From Halomicronema sp. CCY15110 (GTDB lineage: Bacteria > Cyanobacteriota > Cyanobacteriia > Phormidesmidales > Phormidesmidaceae), in assembly GCF_016888165.1 (NCBI RefSeq), contig NZ_JACSWC010000349.1, forward strand, positions 55,248 through 119,247: a DNA stretch of 64,000 nt, in the 5' to 3' direction. Below the pieces are notes generated by a model that saw nothing but the letters and a program-made list of their open reading frames with translations, was not told the origin of the DNA and searched no databases. Below, in pieces: positions 8,549-18,216 of the stretch (positions are counted from its first letter, which is position 1; each line of letters starts with the position of its first letter). A program made the translations under genes and the position numbers.

Positions 8549-9763
8549 CTACATTTTGATGCCGAGAGCGCTGATCTTGTCCAGCAGGCGATCGGCTTGG
8601 GCCGGGTCAGACTGGCGATAGAGGGCGATCGCGCGTTGAAAAGCTTCAATACTCTCGGGTAGTTTGCTGAGCTTAAACAGGGCCACGGCTAGATTTTGAT
8701 GGGCGGCAGCGTAGTTGGGGTCGCGGGCGATCGCTTGCTCATAAGCCGCTACTGCCCCTGGGAGATCGCCTAATGACCGCCTGGCAATGCCGAGGTTGAA
8801 GTAGGGCAGGGCAAAGTCGGGGGTGGCGGCGATCGCTTGCTCGTAGACGGCGATCGCGCCTTTGTCGTTTTTAGCCGTTTGATAAAGACTGCCCAAGTTA
8901 ATCAAAGCACCGACCTTGAGCATCGCTGGCACGTCTTGCGCCAAGGCTTTTTGATAATGGTCGATGGCGATCGCGGTCAGTCGGGCATCGCGATAGGCCA
9001 ATCCCAGGTGATAGTGCAGTTCGTACAAGGTGGAAGCGTCGGTCGGTTGGGCAGCCAATCCGCGTTCTAGCAACAACCGTCCCCGTTCGGTGTGGCCCAC
9101 GCTGACGAATAACGCTCCCAATTTATTGCAGATGTACGCATCTTGGGGATGCTCGGCCAAATAGGCGGACATAATTTGGGCGGCGCGGGTAAATTTGTCG
9201 CGCTGGGCGATCGCGTCAGCTCCGTACCCAGTGTGGGCGATCGCGGCCTGGGGCCACAACACGACCTGCCAATCGGGTGCGGCCTGCATCAAGCGCAACA
9301 CACTATCATCAATGGTTTCGTGATAAGGGCGCTCAAATGTCAAGCCGACGTGATTGCGAAACAGGCGAGACACTTCGGAATAGGGCGACTGATCGGCATT
9401 CACCTCGTAGCGCATGAGGTTGATCGCCACGATCGAGTCCACCGGTCGATCCGCCAGCGATTCCCCCGTGCGGAGCTGTTGCAGCAACTCACGGCCCGCT
9501 TCGGTCAAAGTCTCGTCCGCATCCAAAACCAAAATCCAGTCGCTGGTGGCCGGGGCAATAGACTGGTTCCGCGCCGCCGCGAAATCATTCGCCCACTCCG
9601 TTGTGTTGACCGTTGCGCCGAAAGATTGGGCGATCGCGATCGTGCCATCCTGTGACCCCGTATCCCAAATCAGCATCTCATCCACGCAGTCCTTCACACT
9701 TTCCAGACAACGGGGCAAATTTGCCGCTTCGTCTTTGACAATCATGCAGAGAGAAATCGTCAT
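8549..9763 (-). CDS. Family 2 glycosyltransferase fused to TPR repeats
   Basis: 404-residue cytoplasmic protein. Residues 1-230 are a GT-A fold of the SunS/TPR-glycosyltransferase kind, opening with ISLCMIVKDEAANLPRCLESV and carrying the DxD-type metal/nucleotide site in WILVLDADETL (about residues 76-86). Residues about 240-390 are tetratricopeptide repeats, with clear units such as PDFALPYFNLGIARRSLGDL and PNYAAAHQNLAVALFKLSKL. Such fusions glycosylate proteins or extend glycans, with the TPR part selecting the acceptor. The acceptor here is unknown. ATG start at 9763. It is the downstream neighbour of argH on the same strand, about 220 bp away. Confidence 0.88.
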   Translation of the reverse strand: MTISLCMIVKDEAANLPRCLESVKDCVDEMLIWDTGSQDGTIAIAQSFGATVNTTEWANDFAAARNQSIAPATSDWILVLDADETLTEAGRELLQQLRTGESLADRPVDSIVAINLMRYEVNADQSPYSEVSRLFRNHVGLTFERPYHETIDDSVLRLMQAAPDWQVVLWPQAAIAHTGYGADAIAQRDKFTRAAQIMSAYLAEHPQDAYICNKLGALFVSVGHTERGRLLLERGLAAQPTDASTLYELHYHLGLAYRDARLTAIAIDHYQKALAQDVPAMLKVGALINLGSLYQTAKNDKGAIAVYEQAIAATPDFALPYFNLGIARRSLGDLPGAVAAYEQAIARDPNYAAAHQNLAVALFKLSKLPESIEAFQRAIALYRQSDPAQADRLLDKISALGIKM

Positions 9764-9986
9764 AGAAAAGAAAGAGTCAGGTTAGGAGAACAAGAGCATA
9801 TCAGGGTGCAAGGGGAGCGGAGAGGGGCGTTTGAGGATGGCAGGGTGTGAGGGTAGCAGGGTGGCTGAGTGTTGGGATGGTCCCTTGCCCGGTTAGGCGT
9901 CGGGATAGTTATTGCAGCCGTGTGCCTCAGGTGATGTTCTCAACGGCTGAGCCGTCCATCTTGATTCCTGCTACCCAATTACGCCG

Positions 9987-11387
9987 CTACTCCGCCACGA
10001 GCAAGCGTTTTTTCGCTTCACTCAGCGCCATGCGAACTTGCCCAAAGCCCGTGCCGCCATAGCTGTTGCGGGCGGCGACGACTTGCTGGGGCGCGATCGC
10101 CGCATAGATATCTTCCTCAAAAGCTGGGTGCAGGGCTTGCCATTCTTCCAGACTGAGGTCTTTCAGCAGTTTTTGATTGGCGAGACATTGCCGCACTACT
10201 TTGCCTACTAGGTTGTACGCCTCGCGGAAGGGGACGCCCTTGGTCGCCAGGTAGTCCGCCACATCCGTCGCATTAGAAAAATCTGTGGTGACGGTTTGCG
10301 CCAAGCGATCGGTCTGAAATTCCAATCCTTCTTGCAGCAAAATGGTCATCGCTTGCAGGCATCCCTGTACCGTACGCACGGTGTCAAACAGCGGTTCCTT
10401 ATCTTCTTGCAGGTCTTTGTTATAGGCCATGGGCAAGCCCTTCATCATCACCAGCAGACTTTGTAAATGGCCGAATACGCGACCCGTTTTGCCGCGCACG
10501 AGTTCGGGCACATCGGGATTTTTTTTCTGCGGCATGATGCTCGATCCGGTGGAGCAAGTATCGGTCAACTTGATAAATCCAAATTCTGACGAAGCCCAGA
10601 GAATCACCTCTTCCGCTAATCGGGAAAGATGCACATTAATGAGGCTGGCGGCAGCGGTGAATTCGATCGCAAAATCGCGATCGCTCACCCCATCTAAACT
10701 GTTGCGATACACCCCTTCAAACCGCAGCAGCTCAGCTGAGTAGGCGCGATCGATAGGGAAGGGGGTGCCCGCCAGTGCCCCACATCCCAACGGTGACACG
10801 TTGACGCGATGGCGAATATCGCCTAAACGCTCCCAGTCGCGTTGAGCCATTTCCACATAGGCCAGCAGGTGATGGGCCAAACTCAGCGGTTGGGCGCGTT
10901 GTAAATGGGTGTAGCCGGGAATGATCGTTTCCACATGGCGGTCAGCTTGATCTAACAAAGCTTGCTGAAACGCCCGCAACTGCCCGCGAATGGTATCAAT
11001 CTGATCGCGCAAATACAGCCGGATGTCGGTGCCCACCTGATCGTTCCGCGATCGCGCCGTGTGCAGCTTTTTGCCCACATCGCCCACAAGCTCGATCAGG
11101 CGATGCTCGACGGCAAAGTGCACATCTTCATCATCAATGGTGGGGAGAAATTGGCCTTCGCGATATTCTTGGCGAATTTGCTCCAACCCATTGACCAGTT
11201 GCTCGGCTTCAGCTGTGGTGATAATGCCCGTTTTGGCAAGCATTTTGGCGTGAGCTTCCGACCCCAACAAGTCATATTCCAATAACTCGATATCAAACGA
11301 AATACTGGCATTAAATGCAGCGATCGCTGGATGCAGCGCTGACTCAAATCTCTGGCTCCAGGTTTTTTTAGGAGTAGCGGAACTCAC
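9987..11387 (-). CDS. argH: Argininosuccinate lyase
   Basis: Last enzyme of arginine synthesis: argininosuccinate to arginine plus fumarate. The 466-residue length is standard. The fumarase/aspartase-superfamily signature [16 protein letters not shown] is at about residues 283-298, and the early HTARSRNDQ motif (about 111-119) and [17 protein letters not shown] segment are present. The start codon is GTG ([10 protein letters not shown]), preceded by an AAGGTG ribosome site. It is monocistronic or first in a unit, with a 98-bp gap to the Met start of the small gene that ends at 11435. Confidence 0.96.
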   Translation of the reverse strand: MSSATPKKTWSQRFESALHPAIAAFNASISFDIELLEYDLLGSEAHAKMLAKTGIITTAEAEQLVNGLEQIRQEYREGQFLPTIDDEDVHFAVEHRLIELVGDVGKKLHTARSRNDQVGTDIRLYLRDQIDTIRGQLRAFQQALLDQADRHVETIIPGYTHLQRAQPLSLAHHLLAYVEMAQRDWERLGDIRHRVNVSPLGCGALAGTPFPIDRAYSAELLRFEGVYRNSLDGVSDRDFAIEFTAAASLINVHLSRLAEEVILWASSEFGFIKLTDTCSTGSSIMPQKKNPDVPELVRGKTGRVFGHLQSLLVMMKGLPMAYNKDLQEDKEPLFDTVRTVQGCLQAMTILLQEGLEFQTDRLAQTVTTDFSNATDVADYLATKGVPFREAYNLVGKVVRQCLANQKLLKDLSLEEWQALHPAFEEDIYAAIAPQQVVAARNSYGGTGFGQVRMALSEAKKRLLVAE

Positions 11388-11434
11388 AACAACACACCTT
11401 GTTTCTCGATTGGCATCTCACCAGCATGACATGT

Positions 11435-11695
11435 CTATTTGTAAGTTGTAACGCTCCGCAGCATATATCCCAGCACAAACCCAACCAGCAATGCCCAAAT
11501 CTGTCCCGATTCGATAAACGTACTGAACACGTTGCCTAAGTCGCCCAAAATATCTTGGTCAAACTGTTGAGCGAGGATCGGTTGTGTGTCTTGACGGGCG
11601 ATCGCTGATTGAACCACAGCCCCGTCCAATTGAGCTTCCGGTTGTCGCCAACCACTTTGACTTACTGCCTGCCACAATGACTCTGAATGCATCAT
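11435..11695 (-). CDS. Small single-pass membrane protein, cyanobacterial
   Basis: An 86-residue protein with a polar N-terminal half and one hydrophobic helix near the C-terminus (GQIWALLVGFVLGYMLRSV), ending in TTYK. I start it at the tandem ATGs 11695/11692; a longer frame to 11731 has an unlikely lead sequence. Small proteins with this C-terminal helix recur in cyanobacteria with no assigned role. It lies between the PP2C phosphatase and argH on the same strand. No function is proposed. Confidence 0.6.
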   Translation of the reverse strand: MMHSESLWQAVSQSGWRQPEAQLDGAVVQSAIARQDTQPILAQQFDQDILGDLGNVFSTFIESGQIWALLVGFVLGYMLRSVTTYK

Positions 11696-11826
11696 CAAAC
11701 CTCTCATCACTGATGCTAAGCATTGAACCACACCCCACCCGAAATAACGCGTGTCGTCATCTGAGTTGTGATGAAGTCACATCAAAAGCCCCGGAAAGCA
11801 TTAAGCGGTGTGACGCGGCCTATCCC

Positions 11827-13290
11827 CTAGGAAGCGGAAGCAGCTTCTTGGCTAAATAGATTGAGTTGCAGTTCCGGTTTGAGCCGCATGACCACTAGAG
11901 TGACATCATCCTCAGTGTGTCGACCATGGCCCATAAAACGCTGCAACATTTCAAACAGATACGCCAAAATATCGTGCGCAGACTGTTGGTTGCGACAGGC
12001 CCACTTTAACGCATTGATCAAGTTATCTTCATCCATGCGCTCGCCCTTAGAGTTGGCGGCGTCGGTAAATCCATCCGTGTAATACAAAATCGTGTCGCCT
12101 GGTTGCAGTTCTACCTGCTCTTCGTAGTAGTGGGTATCGATATCAAGGCCTAGCAGCATCCCCACCGTATCTAATCGCGTCACGGTGTTGGTGGCAGCCC
12201 GCCACAGCAAAGGTGGATTATGGGCGGCATTGCTGTAAGACAGGGTGCGCGTCTTCGGTTCGTATTCGCCGTAAAACAACGTCACGAAACGACTGGAATT
12301 CTCCAAGTCCGTATGCATGACGTGATTTAAGTGATGCAGGATTTTGGCGGGGGAAAAACTATGGAGCACCTCGGCTCGCAGCATGCCTCGCAGCATCGTC
12401 ATAATCAACCCGGCGGGCACCCCTTTCCCCATGACATCGCCGATCGCAAAACTCCACGGCGCTAACGCCGAAGATTGGATGTCGGGATGACGAATCTGGT
12501 CATAAGTGGTGGGAATAAAGTCGTAATAGTCGCCGCCGACTTTGTTCGCGGTGCGGCATTGCGCCGCTAGGTCAATACCATCAATACTGGGAAAGGTGCG
12601 GGGCAATAACTGTAGCTGAATCTCAGCGCCAATTTCCAACTCGCGGCCCATGCGTTCTTTTTTGCGCAGCGCGACGGTCAACTCTTCGTTTTCGATCGCG
12701 ACTGCCGTCTGATCAGCCACTAGCCGCACGAGTTTTTGTCGGGTCTCAGACCAGGCATAGTCAACCTCGCGGCTAAAGACGTACAGCCGTCCCCGCTCCA
12801 CATTTTTCACGATGATGGCGGTGCCAAAAATTTGAAAATCACCGCCCAGGTAGTGATGAACGTGGCGATCGAGGGCCAGCATCGCCGTGCGAGCAATTTC
12901 GATCGCACTTCCTGCTGGCGAAAAAGACGCGGTGACCTGACGAGTTGCCGCCTCTAGCGCCATTTTGACATCTTGACAATTATCATCACTTTGGCAGTGC
13001 AACCGCTCCAGCCGCACCTGACCATCCGGACGAAACAGTACCAACGCGCCGCCACTGGCATCAGTCACCCGGCTGGCAATCATCGGAATCAGTTCTAAAA
13101 ACTGATTGAGGTTGTTCAAACTCCGCAGCGCAAATCCCAGTGAGCTGAGGAGATCTTGAATTTTGAACTGTTCACGTTGGAGACGGGTGACCAGCTCTTT
13201 CATCGCAAATGCGGGTGTGGCCTCTGGTGACGACGAATTGGTCTCAGAGGCATCGGAAGATGAACCGGATGGCATAGGCAGAGCTGTCAT
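11827..13290 (-). CDS. GAF-domain PP2C (SpoIIE/RsbU-type) serine phosphatase
   Basis: 487-residue signalling phosphatase. After a Ser-rich start and a short helical stretch, residues about 45-205 form a GAF sensor domain, and residues about 235-470 form a PP2C/SpoIIE catalytic domain with the metal-binding motifs KVGGDYYDFI and AIGDVMGKGVPAGLIM and the later DTILYYTDGFTDAANSKGE. Enzymes of this class dephosphorylate STAS-domain antagonists and so release sigma factors or other partners. The anti-sigma-type ATPase at 3659-4114 is a plausible counterpart, although no STAS protein is in the window. ATG start at 13290. Confidence 0.9.
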   Translation of the reverse strand: MTALPMPSGSSSDASETNSSSPEATPAFAMKELVTRLQREQFKIQDLLSSLGFALRSLNNLNQFLELIPMIASRVTDASGGALVLFRPDGQVRLERLHCQSDDNCQDVKMALEAATRQVTASFSPAGSAIEIARTAMLALDRHVHHYLGGDFQIFGTAIIVKNVERGRLYVFSREVDYAWSETRQKLVRLVADQTAVAIENEELTVALRKKERMGRELEIGAEIQLQLLPRTFPSIDGIDLAAQCRTANKVGGDYYDFIPTTYDQIRHPDIQSSALAPWSFAIGDVMGKGVPAGLIMTMLRGMLRAEVLHSFSPAKILHHLNHVMHTDLENSSRFVTLFYGEYEPKTRTLSYSNAAHNPPLLWRAATNTVTRLDTVGMLLGLDIDTHYYEEQVELQPGDTILYYTDGFTDAANSKGERMDEDNLINALKWACRNQQSAHDILAYLFEMLQRFMGHGRHTEDDVTLVVMRLKPELQLNLFSQEAASAS

Positions 13291-13554
13291 AAAAACTCCG
13301 GAAGTACAACGACTTCACACCCACTATTTCTCTACGTGAGCTTGTTGGGGATTAAGCATAGCACTACTCGTTAAAAGCGATCGCCCGAATCCCCGAACAC
13401 GTCACGACGGCGATTTACGCCGCTTTAGCAAACTTGTTTCGAGCGGCAAAACCAGCATTCTCGGGCTGCATTGGCGCTCCCTGATTTCGTAAGTTTTAAC
13501 GATTGGTAAACAGAGTTTCTAACTAGGGGTGGTGACTGACTACCCCTCACACCA

Positions 13555-14367
13555 CTAGCCACAGTAACGCAAAGCAAACTGGAGTGCCGTATCCAGATCA
13601 TCAGTCTGGGCGGGATAAGCGATCGCCGGGCGCTGAATTTGGAGTAGCCGTACCCCGAGATCAGCCGCGAGGATTTGTTTGTGGTCTTGCCCCCCGGGAT
13701 GCCCCGACGCCTTTGCCACCACTTGTGTAATTTGCCAGTGTCGCCACAGGGCGGTTTCCAGTTCGGCACTGATGGGTGGGCGCAAGGCGATCAGGCGATT
13801 AGGGGTAAAGCCACAGTCCAAGGCGGTCTTGAGGGCGATGGGGGATGGCAAAATGCGGGCAAATAAGGTCGCTCGCGATTGCCACGGCGCAAAAACGGCT
13901 AACTGGCGATAGCCCAGGGTCAGAAGGGTGCGATCGCGAGCCAAATATTCGGGGGTCAGCAAGGTCGGTAAGTTGGGTACCCGCACCAGTCCCGGTCGTT
14001 GCTGTCGATCTCGCCAAGGGGTGACGGGCCGCTCGACCGGGGCGCGCTCATAGCGGAGATAGGGCAGCTGATGCCGCTGGGCGAGGGCGATCGCTAACTG
14101 GGAAATTGCCGTTGCAAAGGGATGGGAAAGATCGAGGATGGCGGTAATCGCCTTAGCCCGCAGCCAGCGATCGGCCTGATCCGGGGTGAGTTGCCCTACC
14201 TCGACGACCAACTGGCGGGACGGGGGATAGAGCGATCGGGCGGGCTCTGTGGTCACCGTGACGATGCAGGTGGGTGCTGAAGATGGCGCTAAAGGGAATG
14301 CCTGCACTAACTGCTGCACCAATTGGCGGCTTTCTTGGGTGCCCCCAATTAGCCAGAGCTGAGGCAT
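13555..14367 (-). CDS. cobK: Precorrin-6A reductase (CobK/CbiJ family)
   Basis: Cobalamin-pathway enzyme reducing precorrin-6A to precorrin-6B with NADPH. 270 residues. Family features are the N-terminal LWLIGGTQESRQLVQQL, the ILDLSHPFATAISQLA segment (about residues 96-111), LRYERAPVERP (about 123-133), and the late VVAKASGHPGGQDHKQ stretch. It is translationally coupled to the upstream methyltransferase gene, whose TAA stop shares its A with this ATG (TAATG). No other cob genes are in the window and I see no cobalamin riboswitch upstream. Confidence 0.9.
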   Translation of the reverse strand: MPQLWLIGGTQESRQLVQQLVQAFPLAPSSAPTCIVTVTTEPARSLYPPSRQLVVEVGQLTPDQADRWLRAKAITAILDLSHPFATAISQLAIALAQRHQLPYLRYERAPVERPVTPWRDRQQRPGLVRVPNLPTLLTPEYLARDRTLLTLGYRQLAVFAPWQSRATLFARILPSPIALKTALDCGFTPNRLIALRPPISAELETALWRHWQITQVVAKASGHPGGQDHKQILAADLGVRLLQIQRPAIAYPAQTDDLDTALQFALRYCG

Positions 14368-15053
14368 TAGCTCAGCACCACCTTAAATAAGTGAAATAAC
14401 TCCCCAGGCTGTTCTTTTTTGATCGTGACGCCTGCCGCTTTCAGGTGGCGTTTCCAATCAGCCACGGGCATCAGCTCCACCTCAGCCCCGAGATACATCT
14501 CTAAAATGGCCCAATCTTCCGCTAAGGGCAGATCTGGATCGATCACGTCAAAAATAAAAGGACTGCCCGGCTTCAGCACTTTTTTTACCGCCGATAACAC
14601 CATGTCCCAATAGTTCCATTCGTAGTAGCAGCTCACCCCGGTGGCGATCGCCAGATCAAACTGCCCCGGCTCATACACATCCAGCTGATGGGCGGCGGCT
14701 TGGCGCATCCCCTTAAAGAGTTTGGAATTGAGCTGTGAACCCCGCGCATTGACTAAATCGCAAATGGCCCCGCTGATGTCCTGGCCGTAAAACCGCGCAT
14801 CCCAGTCGCGCCAGCAGGGATAAAACAAAAAGCTACCCCCCGCGCCCAAGTCCAGGCAGTGATGCAATTTCTTGGGTTTCGCCATTTCCCAAAAGGGCGA
14901 TGCCAGCCGGGTCGAGAGCTTGCCCGCGACCCAATCTTTGAATAGCGGCAGGGCTTCCACTGCCTCGGGCACCTCAACTGACTCACCCCGAAACTCACGG
15001 TTGTACCGTTCGGCCACCGCATCCAGACGTTCAGACAAACCAGTTGCAACCAT
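14367..15053 (-). CDS. Class I SAM-dependent methyltransferase
   Basis: 228-residue Rossmann-fold methyltransferase. The AdoMet-binding glycine motif is HHCLDLGAGGSFLFYPCW (about residues 65-82), the second acidic position is in RFYGQDISGAICDL, and motif post-I appears as DLAIATGVSCYYEWNYWDMV. It overlaps the cobK start by one base (TAATG), so the two are probably made together. That coupling does not prove a role in corrin synthesis, and the sequence is unlike the dedicated cobalamin methyltransferases of the tetrapyrrole-methylase fold. Substrate unknown. Confidence 0.8.
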   Translation of the reverse strand: MVATGLSERLDAVAERYNREFRGESVEVPEAVEALPLFKDWVAGKLSTRLASPFWEMAKPKKLHHCLDLGAGGSFLFYPCWRDWDARFYGQDISGAICDLVNARGSQLNSKLFKGMRQAAAHQLDVYEPGQFDLAIATGVSCYYEWNYWDMVLSAVKKVLKPGSPFIFDVIDPDLPLAEDWAILEMYLGAEVELMPVADWKRHLKAAGVTIKKEQPGELFHLFKVVLS

Positions 15054-15088
15054 AAATATGGAAACCTTTCAGGTTGAGCTTCCACATC

Positions 15089-15271
15089 CTAGCCTTTGAG
15101 CGCCTTATTAAAATTCTGGCGGTAAGACTTGTTTGCAATGAAATAGATCGGCCACAGCAGCGTTAAACCCACTTTATTTTCACTGAAGTTCGTTTTCCGA
15201 AAGCCGCTCCAAAAGCGCCAGGCACCAGTGCCATATGCGATCGCTAGGGCCAGCACCAATAAATTTCCCAT
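15089..15271 (-). CDS. Small conserved membrane protein
   Basis: 60 residues. It has an N-terminal hydrophobic helix (LLVLALAIAYGTGAWRFW), a basic middle, a second shorter hydrophobic stretch (VGLTLLWPIYFI) and a basic tail ending KALKG. The pattern GFRKTNF...LLWPIYFIANKSYRQNF looks like a short conserved cyanobacterial family of unknown role. It is 35 bp upstream of the methyltransferase gene on the same strand and could be the first gene of that unit. ATG start. Confidence 0.62.
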   Translation of the reverse strand: MGNLLVLALAIAYGTGAWRFWSGFRKTNFSENKVGLTLLWPIYFIANKSYRQNFNKALKG

Positions 15272-15672
15272 GACCTTAACTCAACCTTAATAAGGGGATA
15301 TGTGACATCACCCTTTAAAATAGCAGCGACACGCCTGTCGTGGCTGAGATGTGATTTTGTTATGAGTGAATGATGCCGACACCTGCTTTGTCGGCAATTA
15401 CAGCATCAGTGCGATCTACCTAACCACGAGCTAGGCCGATGCCACTGGTGGTTTAGCGTCACTTATTAACGACAAAACTGCACTCAATGCCTGTTTATGC
15501 TATTCGATAGATGTGGATTTCCCTATCCCGATAGACGATAACGACAGCAGATACGTTGAGGCTGTGATCTGGTACCAATTGGCTAGGTCACTTAGGGATT
15601 GGCCTTGACAATTCAGTGACAGGACTAAATTTAGTCGTCGAAGACAATTCCTTTAAACATGAGGAGGATCCA
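15272..15672. other. Divergent intergenic region with a hairpin
   Basis: Lies between two divergent starts and so should hold two promoters. A perfect 8-bp inverted repeat (TGCCGACA / TGTCGGCA, 7-nt loop) is at 15374-15396. I see no RNA gene. The strong ribosome site GAGGAGGATC at 15661-15670 fixes the start of the plus-strand gene at 15673. Confidence 0.45.
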
Positions 15673-18216
15673 ATGCGTGCAGTATTAATGGCCGGCGGTT
15701 CGGGAACTCGTTTGCGACCGCTTACCTGTGATCTGCCTAAGCCGATGGTGCCCGTGATGAATCGCCCGATCGCCGAGCACATCATCAATCTCCTCAAGCG
15801 CAACGGCGTTGATGAGGTCATCGCGACGCTTTATTTTCTCCCCGATGTCATGCGGGATTACTTCCAAGACGGCAGTGATTTTGGGGTGCGCATGACCTAC
15901 GCCGTGGAAGAAGATCAGCCGCTGGGTACTGCGGGCTGCGTCAAAAATATTGCGGAACTATTGGACGATACATTCTTTGTGATTAGTGGTGACGGGATCA
16001 CCGACTTTGACTTGCAAGAGGCGCTCCGGTTCCACAAAGCCAATGGGTCAAAAGCGACCTTGGTGCTCGCCCATGTGCCTAATCCAGTCGAGTTTGGGGT
16101 CGTCATCACAGATGAAGACAATCGCATTCAGCGGTTTTTGGAAAAGCCCTCCACGAGTGAAATCTTCTCTGATACGGTCAACACTGGCACCTACATCTTG
16201 GAGCCGGAGGTCTTAGACTACCTGCCAGCAAATCAGAAAACTGACTTTTCTGAAGATCTCTTCCCGCTCTTGCTCGAAAAGGGAGAACCCATGTTTGGGT
16301 ACGTGGCCCAGGGCTACTGGTGCGATGTGGGTCACCTCGATGCTTACCGGGAAGCGCAGTACGACGCCCTCAATAAGAAAGTAGACGTCGATCTCGATTA
16401 CTATCCCGAAACCTCTCCCGGTATTCGCATTGGTCAGGACACGGAAATTGATCCGACGGCTGAGTTGCACCCCCCACTCATGATTGGCGACAACTGCCGT
16501 ATCGGGGCTCGGGTCAAGCTGAAGCCATGTACGATTATTGGCGACAATGTCACCATCGGTAATGATGCCCAGTTAGAGCGTACGGTGGTCTGGAATGGAG
16601 CCATTGTGGGCGAAGAAGCGTTTTTGCAGGCTTGTGTCATTTCGCGCGGGGCACGAGTTGATCGCCGGGCTCAGATCCTGGAGGGCGCTGTGATCGGGGC
16701 CTTAACAAATGTCGGTGAGGAGGCCCAAATTAGCCCTCGGGTGAGGGTGTGGCCAAACAAACAAATCGAATCTGGGGCAACTTTAAATATCAATTTAATT
16801 TGGGGCAATATGGCGCAACGTAATCTATTTGGTCAGCGCGGAGTATCAGGGCTGGCCAACATCGATATCACTCCTGAATTTGCAGTCAAACTGGGGGCTG
16901 CATACGGGTCTACTTTGCCGTCAGGCTCTAACATCACGGTGTCACGTGACCAGCGCAGCATTTCGCGCATGGTGTCGCGATCGCTAATTTCTGGCCTGAT
17001 GTCAGTGGGGATCAATATCCAAAATCTGGAAGCGACGGCCATTCCGCTGGCGCGGGCCGTCATCCCTTCCTTGGGCGTGATTGGGGGCATTCATGTCCGC
17101 ATCCACCCTGATCGACAGGATCATATTCTCATCGAGTTCTTTGACGAGAACGGTATCGATATTCCCAAGGGCAAAGAGAAGAAGATCGAGGGGGCTTATT
17201 TCAAGGAAGATTTGCGGCGATCGCCCATTCAAGAAATTGGCACGGTCACCTATCCCAGCCGCGTTCTCGATGCTTACACCACCGCCTTTGAAGAGCACCT
17301 GAACGTTGAAGCCCTACGCAATAGCAACTCCAAAGTGGTCATCGACTACGCTTACGCGGTCTCGGGGGCGGTGCTGCCGCGCCTATTAGCCAAGTTTGAC
17401 TGTGATGCGGTGGTCTTAAATGCCAGTCTGAGTCAAGTCGCTCCTTCGGCCACTGACCGAGAAGCCATGCTAGGACAGTTAGGGCAAGTCGTGCAGGCTC
17501 TTCAGGCAACCTTTGGGGTGCAAGTATCGGCCCACGGTGAGCAATTTGTATTAGTGGATGAAGTGGGCACCCCCATTCGGGGCGAAGCGTTGACCGCCTT
17601 GGTAACCCACATGGTGCTGACGGCCAATCCTCGCGGTACGGTCGTCGTACCCGTCCATGCCACCGGCGCGATTGAGCATATTGCGCGGCGTCATGACGGC
17701 AATGTCATTCGTACCAAGGTCAATCCGACGGCGTTGATGGAAGCCTGTCAGGAAAACGACAATGTGGTGTTGGGCGGTAGCAGCGACATGGGCTTCATCT
17801 TCCCGCAAATGCATCCGGGGTTTGATGCCATGTTCTGCATTGCCAAGATCATCGAGATGCTGACCATTCAAGAGCATACGCTGGGCCAAATTTGGGCTGA
17901 GTTGCCCCGGATCTCTCACCGCATTCAAACCCTCCGCTGTCCTTGGACTTCCAAGGGCGCGTTGATGCGTCACATGGTGGAAACGCATCCTGCTGATCAG
18001 CTAGAGCTGGTAGACGGCGTCAAGGTATTAGATCCAAACAGTGACGGCTGGATCTTAGTGCTGCCGGATGCCGGAGAGCCGCTCGTACATATTTACGTCA
18101 ATAGTGAAGATCGCGAATGGGTTGATGAAAAGCTGAATGAATATCGTCAGAAGGTCTTGGCCTTTATCGATCAAGAACAAGGGATGCACCAAGTTCCTCA
18201 GGAGACGGCATCATGA
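15673..18216 (+). CDS. Sugar nucleotidyltransferase fused to degenerate phosphohexomutase
   Basis: 847-residue fusion. Residues 1-230 are a nucleotidyltransferase opening with VLMAGGSGTRLRPLT and carrying the pyrophosphorylase lysine region DLPKPMVPVMNRP and EKPS. Residues about 250-370 are left-handed beta-helix hexapeptide repeats (DNCRIGARVKLKPCTIIGDN and following). Residues about 380-840 have a phosphohexomutase fold. Cyanobacterial proteins of this architecture are usually called mannose-1-phosphate guanylyltransferases. The mutase half lacks the phosphoserine TASHNP loop and the DGDxDR metal site, and has degenerate sugar- and phosphate-binding loops (GGSSDMGF and LPDAGEP), so it is probably not a mutase. 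The start is set by a strong ribosome site 2-3 nt upstream of ATG 15673. The next gene overlaps by ATGA. Confidence 0.85.
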   Translation: MRAVLMAGGSGTRLRPLTCDLPKPMVPVMNRPIAEHIINLLKRNGVDEVIATLYFLPDVMRDYFQDGSDFGVRMTYAVEEDQPLGTAGCVKNIAELLDDTFFVISGDGITDFDLQEALRFHKANGSKATLVLAHVPNPVEFGVVITDEDNRIQRFLEKPSTSEIFSDTVNTGTYILEPEVLDYLPANQKTDFSEDLFPLLLEKGEPMFGYVAQGYWCDVGHLDAYREAQYDALNKKVDVDLDYYPETSPGIRIGQDTEIDPTAELHPPLMIGDNCRIGARVKLKPCTIIGDNVTIGNDAQLERTVVWNGAIVGEEAFLQACVISRGARVDRRAQILEGAVIGALTNVGEEAQISPRVRVWPNKQIESGATLNINLIWGNMAQRNLFGQRGVSGLANIDITPEFAVKLGAAYGSTLPSGSNITVSRDQRSISRMVSRSLISGLMSVGINIQNLEATAIPLARAVIPSLGVIGGIHVRIHPDRQDHILIEFFDENGIDIPKGKEKKIEGAYFKEDLRRSPIQEIGTVTYPSRVLDAYTTAFEEHLNVEALRNSNSKVVIDYAYAVSGAVLPRLLAKFDCDAVVLNASLSQVAPSATDREAMLGQLGQVVQALQATFGVQVSAHGEQFVLVDEVGTPIRGEALTALVTHMVLTANPRGTVVVPVHATGAIEHIARRHDGNVIRTKVNPTALMEACQENDNVVLGGSSDMGFIFPQMHPGFDAMFCIAKIIEMLTIQEHTLGQIWAELPRISHRIQTLRCPWTSKGALMRHMVETHPADQLELVDGVKVLDPNSDGWILVLPDAGEPLVHIYVNSEDREWVDEKLNEYRQKVLAFIDQEQGMHQVPQETAS

